Positions 1 to 6,593 are shown, counted from the first letter of the stretch. The stretch is 38,192 nucleotides of DNA from Actinomycetota bacterium (GCA_009380005.1 WHSQ01000002.1:89619-127810), one strand, 5' to 3'. Made by a program: numbers and translations. Notes: generated by a model from the sequence alone, not told the origin.

Positions 1-48
1 CAGATCGATCGGGCCCTCGAACACGTCGAGCTTCACTTCGTAGGGCAC
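1..48 (-). CDS. scpA: ScpA, segregation and condensation protein A (5' end only)
   Basis: Only the first 16 codons lie in the window; the gene continues beyond base 1. The residues read VPYEVKLDVFEGPIDL, the typical ScpA opening ending in the EGPxDLLL element. ScpA is the kleisin that bridges SMC heads in the bacterial condensin complex and acts on the nucleoid in chromosome compaction. The start is taken as GTG at 46-48, preceded by a G-rich stretch (52-57) that could serve as a weak ribosome site; no ATG lies upstream before the in-frame stop near 124. It follows trpS on the same strand after a 108-bp gap that holds an octamer repeat cluster (71-94). In mycobacteria scpA follows a parA-like gene, which fits the context here. 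Confidence 0.85.
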   Translation of the reverse strand, partial: MPYEVKLDVFEGPIDL

Positions 49-70
49 GGGCCCCCCGGTGACGCGTCCA

Positions 71-94
71 CTTGTAGTTTTGTCGACATATCGA
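71..94 (+). repeat. Octamer repeat cluster A
   Basis: Three adjacent 8-bp units of the YTTGTCGA type occupy the trpS-scpA gap: CTTGTAGT (71-78), TTTGTCGA (79-86) and CATATCGA (87-94). The first two match cluster H (4054-4069) at 15 of 16 positions. It is AT-richer than its surroundings. Function is unknown; see the finding on ParA-associated octamers. Confidence 0.7.
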
Positions 95-156
95 CCAGAA
101 TCCCCTCCTCGGGCCGGGTCAGCCTATAGCCCGGGCGACCTCGGCCGGCGGCTTTC

Positions 157-1164
157 CTACGCCTGGGGCCGCCGCAGCCCCACCGCCTCACGGACGTCCG
201 CCATCGTGTCGGCGGCGACCTCGGACGCTCGCTTGGCTCCCGTCGCCAGGATCCGCTCGAGCTCGCCGGGATCGGCCAGCGCGGCCTCGTAGCGCTCCCT
301 CAGCGGGGTCAGGTGGGCCGCCACGGCCTCCGCCAGCTGCGCCTTGAAGTCCCCGTATCCCCGTCCCTGGAAGCGCCCCTCCAGGGATTCGGTCGGCTCC
401 CCCGTAACCAGGGAGAAGATCGACAGCAGGTTGGTCAGTTCCGGCTTGTCCTCCCCCGCCCGGACCTGCGTCCCAGAGTCGGTCTTGGCGGACTTGAGCT
501 TCTTCGTGATCTGCCCGGGGTCATCGGTCAGCAGGATCGAGGCCGTGGGCCGGCCGGCGGACTTGCTCATCTTCTGGGTGGGATCGTCGAGGGCCATGAT
601 CCGAGCGCCGGGGCCCCGGATGTAGGCCTCGGGGACCACCAGGGTGTCGCCGAACTGGGCATTGAAACGCTCGGCGAGGTCTCTCATCAGCTCGATGTGT
701 TGGCGCTGATCCTCGCCCACGGGGACCCGGTGCGCCCGGTACAGCAGCACGTCGGCCGCCTGGAGCACGGGATAGGCGAACAGGCCCACGCCGACCGACT
801 CGCCCTCTCCCTTGGAGCGCTCCTTGAATTGGATCATCCGCCGCAATTCCCCCATCCGGGCGATGCACGTAAGGACCCAGGAGAGCTCGACGTGCTCGGG
901 GACGTGGGACTGGAGGAAGAGCACGCTCGCTTCGGGGTCGATCCCCACCGACAGCAGGCTGGCGGAGGTCTCCAGCGTGCGAGCGTGAAGCTCCGCGGGC
1001 GACCACGGCATCGTCATCGCGTGGAGGTCCACGATGCAGTAGTAGGCATCGTGATCGTCCTGGAGGCGGACCCAGTTCCTCAGGGCGCCGAGGTAGTTGC
1101 CGAGGTGGGGGCTTCCGGTCGGTTGGATCCCCGAGAAGACCCGTGGTCGGGCGCTAGGGTTCAA
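157..1164 (-). CDS. trpS: Tryptophanyl-tRNA synthetase
   Basis: This cytoplasmic class I aminoacyl-tRNA synthetase charges tRNA-Trp with tryptophan using ATP. The 335-residue product has normal bacterial TrpRS length. The N terminus reads RVFSGIQPTG, with the HIGH-like element PHLGN around residues 19-23. The family segment GEDQRQHIELMRDLAERFN lies near 150-168, and the KMSKS loop is intact at 198-202. The start is read as TTG at 1162-1164 because no ATG or GTG lies just upstream and the conserved N terminus begins only about 7 residues in; the Shine-Dalgarno match is weak. It is divergent from the site-2 protease gene (start 1229) and lies upstream of scpA on the same strand. Function is certain, the start codon moderately so. 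Confidence 0.97.
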   Translation of the reverse strand: MNPSARPRVFSGIQPTGSPHLGNYLGALRNWVRLQDDHDAYYCIVDLHAMTMPWSPAELHARTLETSASLLSVGIDPEASVLFLQSHVPEHVELSWVLTCIARMGELRRMIQFKERSKGEGESVGVGLFAYPVLQAADVLLYRAHRVPVGEDQRQHIELMRDLAERFNAQFGDTLVVPEAYIRGPGARIMALDDPTQKMSKSAGRPTASILLTDDPGQITKKLKSAKTDSGTQVRAGEDKPELTNLLSIFSLVTGEPTESLEGRFQGRGYGDFKAQLAEAVAAHLTPLRERYEAALADPGELERILATGAKRASEVAADTMADVREAVGLRRPQA

Positions 1165-1216
1165 GCTCTGGTTCAGGGTTAGCCTCCGCTGTCGTCGAGC
1201 AGCCGCATGCAGGCCC

Positions 1217-1222
1217 TAGGAT
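1217..1222 (+). promoter_or_regulatory. -10 box of a leaderless promoter (site-2 protease gene)
   Basis: TAGGAT lies 6 nt before the GTG start at 1229, the spacing expected if transcription begins at the start codon. No Shine-Dalgarno sequence is present. The same arrangement recurs before five other genes in the window. Confidence 0.5.
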
Positions 1223-1228
1223 ACCGCC

Positions 1229-1906
1229 GTGCTCACCGACATCTCCCGCAGTCTGCCGGGGCTGCTGCAATACCTGGCGACCGACCCCGTCCTCTTCGTC
1301 CTCCTCTGCGTCTCCCTGCTGGGAGCACTGACCCTGCATGAGTTCGCGCACGCTGCCGCCGCCGTGGCTCAGGGAGACAGACTGCCGAAGGCGACCGGCC
1401 GCCTCACGCTGAACCCGCTCCGACATCTCGATCCCCTGGGCACGATCGCCCTGCTCCTGGTCGGATTCGGCTGGGCCAAGCCCGTCCAGTTCCGGCCCGC
1501 GGCCCTCCGCTCCAAGCGATTCGGCGCCGCCTTCGTGGCCCTCGCCGGCCCCTTGATGAACCTCCTGCTGGCCGTGGTCGCCGTCGCCCTCTACGGCCTC
1601 CTGGAGGGGCCCTTGGACCTCCCGCCCCTGGGGCCGGGTGGGTCGGCCGTCACGCAGTTCTTCGTCCTGTTCATCGCCATCAACGTGATCCTGGCCGTGT
1701 TCAACCTCATCCCGCTGCCGCCCCTCGACGGATCCCGGCTCCTCACGATCTTCCTGCCCCCGAGTCAGCAGCGGATCATCTTCTTCCTCGATCGGTATGG
1801 GTTCGTCATCCTGCTCGCCCTCGTGTTCTTCGGGGGCATCACCCTCCTCGGCCCCGTCATCGAAACGGTGCACGGTTGGGTGCTCCAGGTCGGTGGGGCG
1901 ATATAG
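1229..1906 (+). CDS. Site-2 protease family protein (peptidase M50)
   Basis: A 225-residue polytopic membrane metalloprotease of the compact S2P/M50 class, which cuts substrates within the membrane, often to release transcription factors. The zinc-binding HEFAH motif is at residues 37-41 in a hydrophobic helix, and the third zinc ligand lies in the PLPPLDG element (Asp near 167). About five hydrophobic segments are visible; there is no PDZ domain, so this is the minimal family type found beside trpS or scpA in many bacteria. The GTG start at 1229 has a TAGGAT box 6 nt upstream and no ribosome site, suggesting a leaderless mRNA. About 38 nt after the stop a short inverted repeat (1944-1956) could end transcription. 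The substrate is unknown. Confidence 0.92.
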   Translation: MLTDISRSLPGLLQYLATDPVLFVLLCVSLLGALTLHEFAHAAAAVAQGDRLPKATGRLTLNPLRHLDPLGTIALLLVGFGWAKPVQFRPAALRSKRFGAAFVALAGPLMNLLLAVVAVALYGLLEGPLDLPPLGPGGSAVTQFFVLFIAINVILAVFNLIPLPPLDGSRLLTIFLPPSQQRIIFFLDRYGFVILLALVFFGGITLLGPVIETVHGWVLQVGGAI

Positions 1907-1910
1907 CCAC

Positions 1911-1941
1911 TAAGTGATAAGTGGAGAAGTCGACAGGTCGA
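1911..1941 (+). repeat. Octamer repeat cluster B
   Basis: Just after the site-2 protease stop codon: a 7-nt unit TAAGTGA (1911-1917), then TAAGTGGA (1918-1925), GAAGTCGA (1926-1933) and CAGGTCGA (1934-1941). The last three are in strict 8-bp phase. Confidence 0.65.
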
Positions 1942-1975
1942 CAGCCGTGGCACGGCCTTGACCCTGGTCGCGCCC

Positions 1976-2031
1976 CTTAGCGATAAGGTGCCTTGTCGAT
2001 AAGTACCCTTGGGCACTCATCGCCTTATAGC
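1976..2031 (+). repeat. Octamer repeat cluster C (longest)
   Basis: Seven consecutive 8-bp units in phase: CTTAGCGA (1976), TAAGGTGC (1984), CTTGTCGA (1992), TAAGTACC (2000), CTTGGGCA (2008), CTCATCGC (2016) and CTTATAGC (2024). The central unit is an exact YTTGTCGA match; the others are degenerate. It is 2 bp out of phase with cluster B. Confidence 0.6.
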
Positions 2032-2301
2032 CCCACCGCGGACGCCGATGGAAGTAGCGCCGTACGCCGCATCGAGCGTGGCGGCCCCCGATCGCCTGAG
2101 CACGAGAGCTGGGCCCGGGAGAACTGCGCCCCCATCCGACGGGCCCTCCCGGAGGTGCCCGGCGCGCACCAACCGGTTGGGCGCTTCGGCTTGAGATCTC
2201 GGGCCCGCCGCCGAGCTCACGGTTCACGCCTCCCGGCGGGCGCGTCGTACGAAACCATCAACCTCTAGGTAAGCGTTATACCGCAGGCCCCGGGAGACGG
2301 C

Positions 2302-2316
2302 GAGGATTCAATCCTC
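2302..2316 (+). other. Perfect hairpin next to a (CCT)5 run
   Basis: GAGGAT (2302-2307) pairs with ATCCTC (2311-2316) around a 3-nt loop, and the 3' arm runs into five CCT triplets (2313-2327). There is no T-tract, so it is not an obvious terminator. It was considered and rejected as a tRNA T-arm. No function is assigned. Confidence 0.45.
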
Positions 2317-2526
2317 CTCCTCCTCCTGTCGCCGGGCCGCCCCCGATAGTGAGCCCTTCGGCGCCCTCAGGGAACGGGGCGTCTGGGCGCTCGGCGTTCT
2401 CCCACTTCCCCCCGAGACCATTCCTGGGCGGAGGTAGCAGTCCCCACCCTCCAGGGATCTCCCGGGGGGTCTTGGAGGGAACGGTCGCGTACCCCGCCCA
2501 CGAGGGTAGATACGGCTCCAAATCCC

Positions 2527-2558
2527 CTAATGTATTTGTAGATAAGTCTCGAAGTAGA
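2527..2558 (+). repeat. Octamer repeat cluster D
   Basis: Four units in phase: CTAATGTA (2527), TTTGTAGA (2535), TAAGTCTC (2543) and GAAGTAGA (2551). It is markedly AT-rich for this region. Confidence 0.6.
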
Positions 2559-2600
2559 TCATGGCTTCCACCAGCCACGATGCATCCCCGCCCCCATCAA

Positions 2601-2632
2601 CTTAGGGATTTGTATCTTTATAGACATGGCGA
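2601..2632 (+). repeat. Octamer repeat cluster E
   Basis: Four units in phase: CTTAGGGA (2601), TTTGTATC (2609), TTTATAGA (2617) and CATGGCGA (2625). It is 42 bp beyond cluster D. Confidence 0.55.
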
Positions 2633-2686
2633 TGAGGGGCCCCTGGCGATAGGTCGGAATTTCACCCCGATCGGAGGGGTCGCGGC

Positions 2687-2722
2687 GGGGATCCGTAAGG
2701 CGCGGGGACCCGTAAAGGCGGC
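2687..2722 (+). repeat. Imperfect tandem repeat (17/19 bp)
   Basis: Two neighbouring copies share the frame GGGGAYCCGTAAR followed by a GC-rich end: 2687-2703 and 2704-2722. A third partial GGGGA follows. The repeat is unrelated in sequence to the octamer clusters. Confidence 0.45.
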
Positions 2723-3259
2723 GGGGAGGTCCCCGAGAAGCCGACAGGTCCCGACGCGGGGCCGACCGAGGACCGCGCGGGTCACGGTCGGTCGGCGATT
2801 CCGCCGGAGCGCGTGGCGGCGTTTCCGGCCCGCGCCCGGGCCTAGGGGAAGCTCGAGCACCCCCCGCCCCCGGCCCTTGCCGAAGGGGGCATGCGCGCAC
2901 GCCTCATGCGCTGATCCCCGGCGCGCGGAGCCGGCGCCCAGCTCGAGCCCGGCCTTGACGCCAACTAGGCTCAGCCTCTACCATAGGTTTAGTCATGGAC
3001 CGCGACCGTACGGTGGGGCCAGCTTCCGCCGGTGTCCCTCGCGAGCTTCCCCACGAGGGACAGCAGCCGGCCCCCTCGGTCGCGGCGGCATCACCATCAT
3101 CGCCACCACCGCTGAGTCCATGGCAGGGGCCGGTCGCGGCCGACGGAGAGCCGCGCGGCGCCCCGATGCCGACCGCCGTATCTCACGCGTCCCGCTCCGA
3201 TCGAGTGCTCGCCCGGCGTCGAAAGCTCTACCTGCCGCGGCGTCCGGGTGGGCTCTGGC

Positions 3260-3307
3260 TGAGTCGATCGGTCGATTAAGTTACAAGTCGTTTTGTCGAT
3301 TAGCGGC
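3260..3307 (+). repeat. Octamer repeat cluster F
   Basis: Six units in unbroken 8-bp phase: TGAGTCGA (3260), TCGGTCGA (3268), TTAAGTTA (3276), CAAGTCGT (3284), TTTGTCGA (3292) and TTAGCGGC (3300). The units CAAGTCGT and TTTGTCGA also occur next to each other upstream of parA (5170-5185, opposite strand and order). Confidence 0.7.
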
Positions 3308-3365
3308 CATGGCGACTATGCGCCTGAGCTGGCGTTCCATCTCGGAACCGCCGACGACAAGGCTA

Positions 3366-3397
3366 CTAGTAACTATGTAGACAAGAGGACTGATCGA
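3366..3397 (+). repeat. Octamer repeat cluster G
   Basis: Four degenerate units in phase: CTAGTAAC (3366), TATGTAGA (3374), CAAGAGGA (3382) and CTGATCGA (3390). Confidence 0.5.
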
Positions 3398-3776
3398 TAG
3401 GGCCGCCCGCCACCGTCGCCGGAGCCCTGCCTGGAAGCGGGGCCTCGTTTCCGTCGGCCTTCGGTCGCCCGTCGGTCCCTGGGGCTTGGTCGGAGCGACT
3501 CCTCCGCCGGCGGGCGCCTAGCGATCGAGGGGGTCTCGATCGCCCCCCACGTCGACCCCCGCCGCCGACATGCTCTGGGGGCAGGGGAAGCCAGGGCGTG
3601 GGCACGGCGTCCAGCGCAGGTCGGACCCAGCCATAACCCTCAACCAGAGAGCGAGACTTCGTGGGGGCAGGCCGATGTTGTCGCGCGCGCCTTCCCCACC
3701 GGGACGACGGCTAACCTCGGACCGGCGGCACCGGGCAGATGGAGCTCCCCGACTTCCGTAGGGGACCCAAGGAGAA

Positions 3777-3796
3777 GGGGCCGGTCGCCCGGCCCC
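3777..3796 (-). terminator. Hairpin terminator of the parA-RHH operon
   Basis: An 8-bp all-GC stem (GGGGCCGG at 3777-3784, CCGGCCCC at 3789-3796) with a 4-nt loop lies 21 nt past the stop codon of the RHH gene. On the minus strand it is followed by the pyrimidine-rich CTTCTCCTT. A second 7-bp hairpin (3811-3827) carries the stop codon in its loop. Confidence 0.55.
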
Positions 3797-3817
3797 CAGG
3801 TCTCCGGTTCGGGTCGC

Positions 3818-4183
3818 TCAGCGACCCAGGCGTCGCAGAAGGATCGAGTCGTCTCCCCTCGCCTCGAAGTCCTCGAGGACGTAGGCCAGAGCGGCCCGGA
3901 CGATCTTGCCGCGATCGGCTGCGACCCCGTGCTCGGCACGGAGCTTCAATCGAGCGCTCTCCAGGCTCATGAGGTCTTGGCTGGTGCAGTAGAAGGTGAT
4001 CTTCTCCTCGTGCCGAGGCCCCTTCTTGGGCGCATCCGCCGGAGCTTCGGCGACTTGTAGCTTTGTCGACTTGTCTCCTTGAGGACGGCTGACCGGCTGC
4101 TCCGGCTGCTTGGGAGCGGGATTGCGCTCCCCGGTGCGGCGGAAGAGCTCCTCAGCTCCCGGCAGGCTGGCGCGTCGTGACAC
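3818..4183 (-). CDS. Small ribbon-helix-helix-like partner of ParA
   Basis: A 121-residue protein that I do not recognise as a named family. Residues 1-58 look disordered (Pro, Lys, Gln, Arg). Residues 60-107 read as a strand (EKITFYCT) followed by two amphipathic helices (about 68-84 and 90-107), the layout of ribbon-helix-helix DNA-binding proteins such as ParG or omega, which partner ParA ATPases. The GTG start at 4181-4183 lies inside the parA 3' end (32-nt overlap) and is preceded, within parA, by an excellent Shine-Dalgarno sequence AAAGGAGGTG (4191-4200), so translation is probably coupled. Codons 36-43 are formed by octamer cluster H. A centromere-binding adaptor role is inferred from fold and position. 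It could instead be a regulator of the operon. Confidence 0.65.
   Translation of the reverse strand: MSRRASLPGAEELFRRTGERNPAPKQPEQPVSRPQGDKSTKLQVAEAPADAPKKGPRHEEKITFYCTSQDLMSLESARLKLRAEHGVAADRGKIVRAALAYVLEDFEARGDDSILLRRLGR
4054..4077 (+). repeat. Octamer repeat cluster H, inside the RHH gene
   Basis: CTTGTAGC (4054), TTTGTCGA (4062) and CTTGTCTC (4070), in phase. The cluster encodes the GDKSTKLQ stretch of the protein's disordered N-terminal part, so a DNA motif is tolerated there without disturbing the fold. Confidence 0.65.
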
Positions 4184-5141
4184 GTTCCATCACCTCCTTT
4201 GCCAACTCTCGATAGGCCTGCGCGCCCACTGAGTTGGAGGCGTAGGAGAGGATGGGCTCCCCCGCCACCGGCGCCTCGGCGAACCGGATCGTCTTGCGGA
4301 TTACCGTGTCGAAGACCTTGCGACCGAACGCTTCTCGGGCCCGCTCGTAGACCTCCCGGCCGTGGATGGTCCGGTTGTCGTACATCGTGGCGACGATGCC
4401 GTCGACGTGGAGGCTGGGGTTGAGACGCTCCTGGATCTTCTCGATCGAGTCCATCAGCCGGGCCATGCCCCGCAGCGCGTAGTACTCACACTCGAGGGGG
4501 ATGAGCACCCCATCGGCCGTGGTGAGGGCGTTCACGGTCAGCAACCCGAGCGACGGGGGGCAATCTATAAAGATGAAGTCATACTTGAGCCTTAGTGGTG
4601 CGAGGGTCCGCATGAGCGTCTGCTCCCTAGCCACCTCGTTCACCAGAAGGAGCTCGGCCGCCGCCAGGTCGGTGTTCGACGGGATGATGTCGAGGCCCGG
4701 GAACGAGGTCGGGACCACAACGTCCTCGGCCGATACGTCCCTATCGAGCAGGGCGTCGTAGATCGAGCGTTCCAGACCCTCCGGCTCCAGGCCCAGACCG
4801 ATGCCACACCCTCCCTGGGGGTCGAAGTCCACCAGGAGCACCCGATGGCCCATCTCGGCAAGGCCGGCGGCCACGTTGATGGCGGTAGTGGTCTTCCCCA
4901 CGCCGCCCTTCTGGTTGGCCAGGGCGATGAGCCTCGCCTCGTGGGGGCCGTCGTCGGGCCGCCCGATCGGAGCCACGGCGCCATCCCCGGAAACGGACGC
5001 CACTTCGGTGGTCGCCACGCCCGCGGTCCCGTTCGTCGCGGGATCGCCGTCGGCGTCCGGGGCCGGGCCGGGCTCTCGGTGTTGCGGGATCGCCTGGTCT
5101 GGCGGATCAGCCAGACGCTGCCCCGGTCCCTGCTGCTCCAA
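4152..5141 (-). CDS. parA: ParA-family chromosome partitioning ATPase
   Basis: A 329-residue ParA/Soj-type ATPase of the deviant Walker A class, which drives DNA segregation by nucleotide-dependent nucleoid binding. Counted from the chosen start, the Walker A KGGVGKTT lies at about 78-85 with the signature lysine present. The Walker A' region LLVDFDPQGG and the Walker B region FIFIDCPPSLG follow. The first 70 or so residues are a Pro/Gly/Ala-rich extension not usual in ParA (about 260 residues). The start is taken as TTG at 5139-5141 because GAGGAGG ends 5 nt upstream; a TTG nine codons earlier (5166-5168) lacks a ribosome site and falls in octamer cluster I. It is coupled to the RHH gene downstream and is equivalent in position to the extra parA near scpA in mycobacteria. 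Confidence 0.93.
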   Translation of the reverse strand: MEQQGPGQRLADPPDQAIPQHREPGPAPDADGDPATNGTAGVATTEVASVSGDGAVAPIGRPDDGPHEARLIALANQKGGVGKTTTAINVAAGLAEMGHRVLLVDFDPQGGCGIGLGLEPEGLERSIYDALLDRDVSAEDVVVPTSFPGLDIIPSNTDLAAAELLLVNEVAREQTLMRTLAPLRLKYDFIFIDCPPSLGLLTVNALTTADGVLIPLECEYYALRGMARLMDSIEKIQERLNPSLHVDGIVATMYDNRTIHGREVYERAREAFGRKVFDTVIRKTIRFAEAPVAGEPILSYASNSVGAQAYRELAKEVMERVTTRQPAGS

Positions 5142-5161
5142 GAGTCCTCCTCGAACTCGAA

Positions 5162-5193
5162 ATGACAAAACGACTTGTCGACAAATCGCCTGA
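5162..5193 (-). repeat. Octamer repeat cluster I, upstream of parA
   Basis: Read on the minus strand: TCAGGCGA (5186-5193), TTTGTCGA (5178-5185), CAAGTCGT (5170-5177) and TTTGTCAT (5162-5169). It ends 20 bp before the parA start codon, where an autoregulating partition protein would be expected to bind. Confidence 0.65.
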
Positions 5194-5234
5194 GGTGAGG
5201 CAGGTTAGCGCAGGCTCACCACGCACACAACCCC

Positions 5235-5296
5235 CAGTTCCCCCAGACCCACGTCGGCCCCCCGGGGGATCAGTTCCCCCCGACCCACGGTCGGCC
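5235..5296 (+). repeat. Direct repeat in the parA-MFS intergenic region
   Basis: Two near-identical copies of about 25 bp lie at 5235-5259 and 5271-5296. Both begin CAGTTCCCCC, share a GACCCACG core and end TCGGCC; they differ by one substitution and one inserted base. The spacing between starts is 36 bp. They lie between divergent genes, so they may be protein-binding sites, but nothing shows which protein. Confidence 0.5.
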
Positions 5297-5387
5297 GCGG
5301 CACCCGGTGCTCGGCCGAGCCGTAGGGATCGGTTTCCGCCGGAACCCGGCGATCCGGCCGCGCAGCTCGTTAGGCTGAGCGACCACC

Positions 5388-6590
5388 GTGCACGAACCCG
5401 AGAACGCCTCCGCGCGACGAGCGGCCACCCTGCTGCTCGGCCTCTCCCTGGTGTTGGCCATGAGCACGTGGTTCTCGGCCTCCGCCGTGGTCCCCCAGCT
5501 GAGACCCCTCTGGCGCCTGTCGGATGCCGCGGCCGCGTGGCTCACGATCTCCGTCCAACTCGGTTTCGTGGTGGGGGCGCTCCTGTCGAGCACGTTCAAC
5601 CTGGCCGACCTCGTCTCCGCTCGAGCAACGATGCTCATCGGAGCGACCGGGGCCGCCGCCTGCAACATAGGCCTGCTGGTGGCGGGCGGGAGCGGATCGG
5701 CGATCGCGTTGCGATTCGGCACGGGCTTCTTCCTGGCGGCGGTCTATCCGCCGGCCTTCAAGTTGATGGCGACCTGGACGCGGCGGGCGCGTGGGACCGC
5801 CCTGGGGCTGCTCGCCGGCGGCATCGCGCTCGGCTCCGCCGTGCCTCACCTCGTCAACGCTCTCGGCGGTCTCGATTGGAGGCTCGTCGTCTCCGTAACC
5901 TCCGCTCTCACCGTTCTCGGCGGCCTGGTGGCTTTCGGCCTCGTGCGCGAGGGCCCGTTCCCATTCCCGCGCGCGACGTTCGACCCTCGCCAGATCGGCA
6001 AGGTCTTCAAGAACCGGGGCGTCAGGTTGGCGTCGCTCGGCTATTTCGGCCACATGTGGGAGCTGTTCGCGATGTGGGCCTGGTTCGGAACCTTCTTCGC
6101 GGCTCGGGCGGCGGCGGACCCTGGGCTCGCGTCCGAATCCGCGCCGCTGGCGACGTTCGCCGTGATCGGGATCGGTGCGGCGGGATGCTGGCTGGGAGGC
6201 GTCCTCGGAGATCGGTGGGCCAGAACCCTGACCACGGCCTCCATGATGGCGGCGTCCGGCCTCTGCGCGCTGGTGATAGGGCTCCTGTTCGAGGGCCCGC
6301 TGTGGATCCTTCTTCTCGTTGCGCTCGCGTGGGGCTTCACCGTCATCGCAGACTCGGCACAGTTCTCCACCCTGGTCACCGAGCTCGCCGACCAAGCCTA
6401 CGTGGGTACGGCCCTGACGTTGCAGCTGGCGATCGGTTTCCTGCTGACGATCATCACGATCTGGCTGATCCCCGAGCTCGAAGACGCCTTCACATGGCGG
6501 TGGGCCTTCGCGTTCCTAGCCCCCGGCCCGGCGATAGGCCTCATCGCGATGCTCCGGCTCAAACGGCTCGATGCTGCGCCGGTCCATTAA
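5388..6590 (+). CDS. MFS transporter
   Basis: A 400-residue integral membrane protein with about twelve hydrophobic segments and the major facilitator superfamily layout. The N-terminal half contains LLLGLSLVLAMSTWFSASAV, then helices with the small-residue pattern GLLAGGIALGSAVPHL. A cytoplasmic loop around 190-215 (FDPRQIGKVFKNRG) separates the two halves. The GWxLGG-type segment GCWLGGVLGDRWAR (about 265-278) resembles the MFS loop motif G-x-L-aD. The GTG start at 5388 has TAGGCT 11 nt upstream, implying a very short leader. Substrate unknown; it may be an efflux or nitrate/cyanate-type carrier by overall look, but this is not decidable. Its TAA stop overlaps the promoter of the thioesterase gene that follows 9 bp later. 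Confidence 0.9.
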   Translation: MHEPENASARRAATLLLGLSLVLAMSTWFSASAVVPQLRPLWRLSDAAAAWLTISVQLGFVVGALLSSTFNLADLVSARATMLIGATGAAACNIGLLVAGGSGSAIALRFGTGFFLAAVYPPAFKLMATWTRRARGTALGLLAGGIALGSAVPHLVNALGGLDWRLVVSVTSALTVLGGLVAFGLVREGPFPFPRATFDPRQIGKVFKNRGVRLASLGYFGHMWELFAMWAWFGTFFAARAAADPGLASESAPLATFAVIGIGAAGCWLGGVLGDRWARTLTTASMMAASGLCALVIGLLFEGPLWILLLVALAWGFTVIADSAQFSTLVTELADQAYVGTALTLQLAIGFLLTIITIWLIPELEDAFTWRWAFAFLAPGPAIGLIAMLRLKRLDAAPVH

Positions 6591-6593
6591 CCT
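6588..6593 (+). promoter_or_regulatory. -10 box of a leaderless promoter (thioesterase gene)
   Basis: TAACCT, beginning in the stop codon of the MFS gene, lies 6 nt before the ATG at 6600. The spacing fits a leaderless transcript; no Shine-Dalgarno sequence is present. Confidence 0.45.

Larger units (their letters stand above)
1907..3817. other. Gene-free tract (1.9 kb) with octamer clusters and hairpins
   Basis: No reading frame here has convincing protein character: frames open on both strands give Arg/Pro/Ser-rich translations typical of chance ORFs in GC-rich DNA, and no rRNA, tRNA, RNase P, tmRNA or SRP RNA signature was recognised. The tract lies between the 3' ends of the site-2 protease gene and the parA operon, so it is not a promoter region for either. 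It contains six octamer clusters (1911-3397), a (CCT)5 run at 2313-2327, a 15-nt perfect hairpin at 2302-2316 and an imperfect direct repeat at 2687-2722. A 7-bp inverted repeat lies at 2447-2453 and 2473-2479. The octamer clusters form AT-richer islands in very GC-rich DNA. Confidence 0.6.

Noticed and set aside
1944-1956. Hairpin after the site-2 protease gene as a terminator
   Set aside because: The stem is only 5 bp with a 3-nt loop and no T-tract; too weak to list as a feature on its own.
1976-2031. Octamer array as a dif site for XerD
   Set aside because: A dif site is a single 28-bp palindrome-like core with two 11-bp arms; phased 8-bp units do not match.
2290-2340. tRNA-like T-arm around GAGGATTCAATCCTC
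   Set aside because: No acceptor stem, anticodon arm or CCA-side match could be laid out around it.
2349-3380. Open frame of 343 codons on the plus strand
   Set aside because: The translation is Arg/Pro/Ser-rich without recognisable domains or a ribosome site, and the octamer clusters run through it; typical chance frame in GC-rich DNA.
3700-3770. Possible cyclic-di-AMP (ydaO) riboswitch: GGCTAACCTCGG and GGGGACCCA are reminiscent of its conserved blocks
   Set aside because: The blocks are in the wrong order, the closing helix is missing, and no gene follows on that strand.
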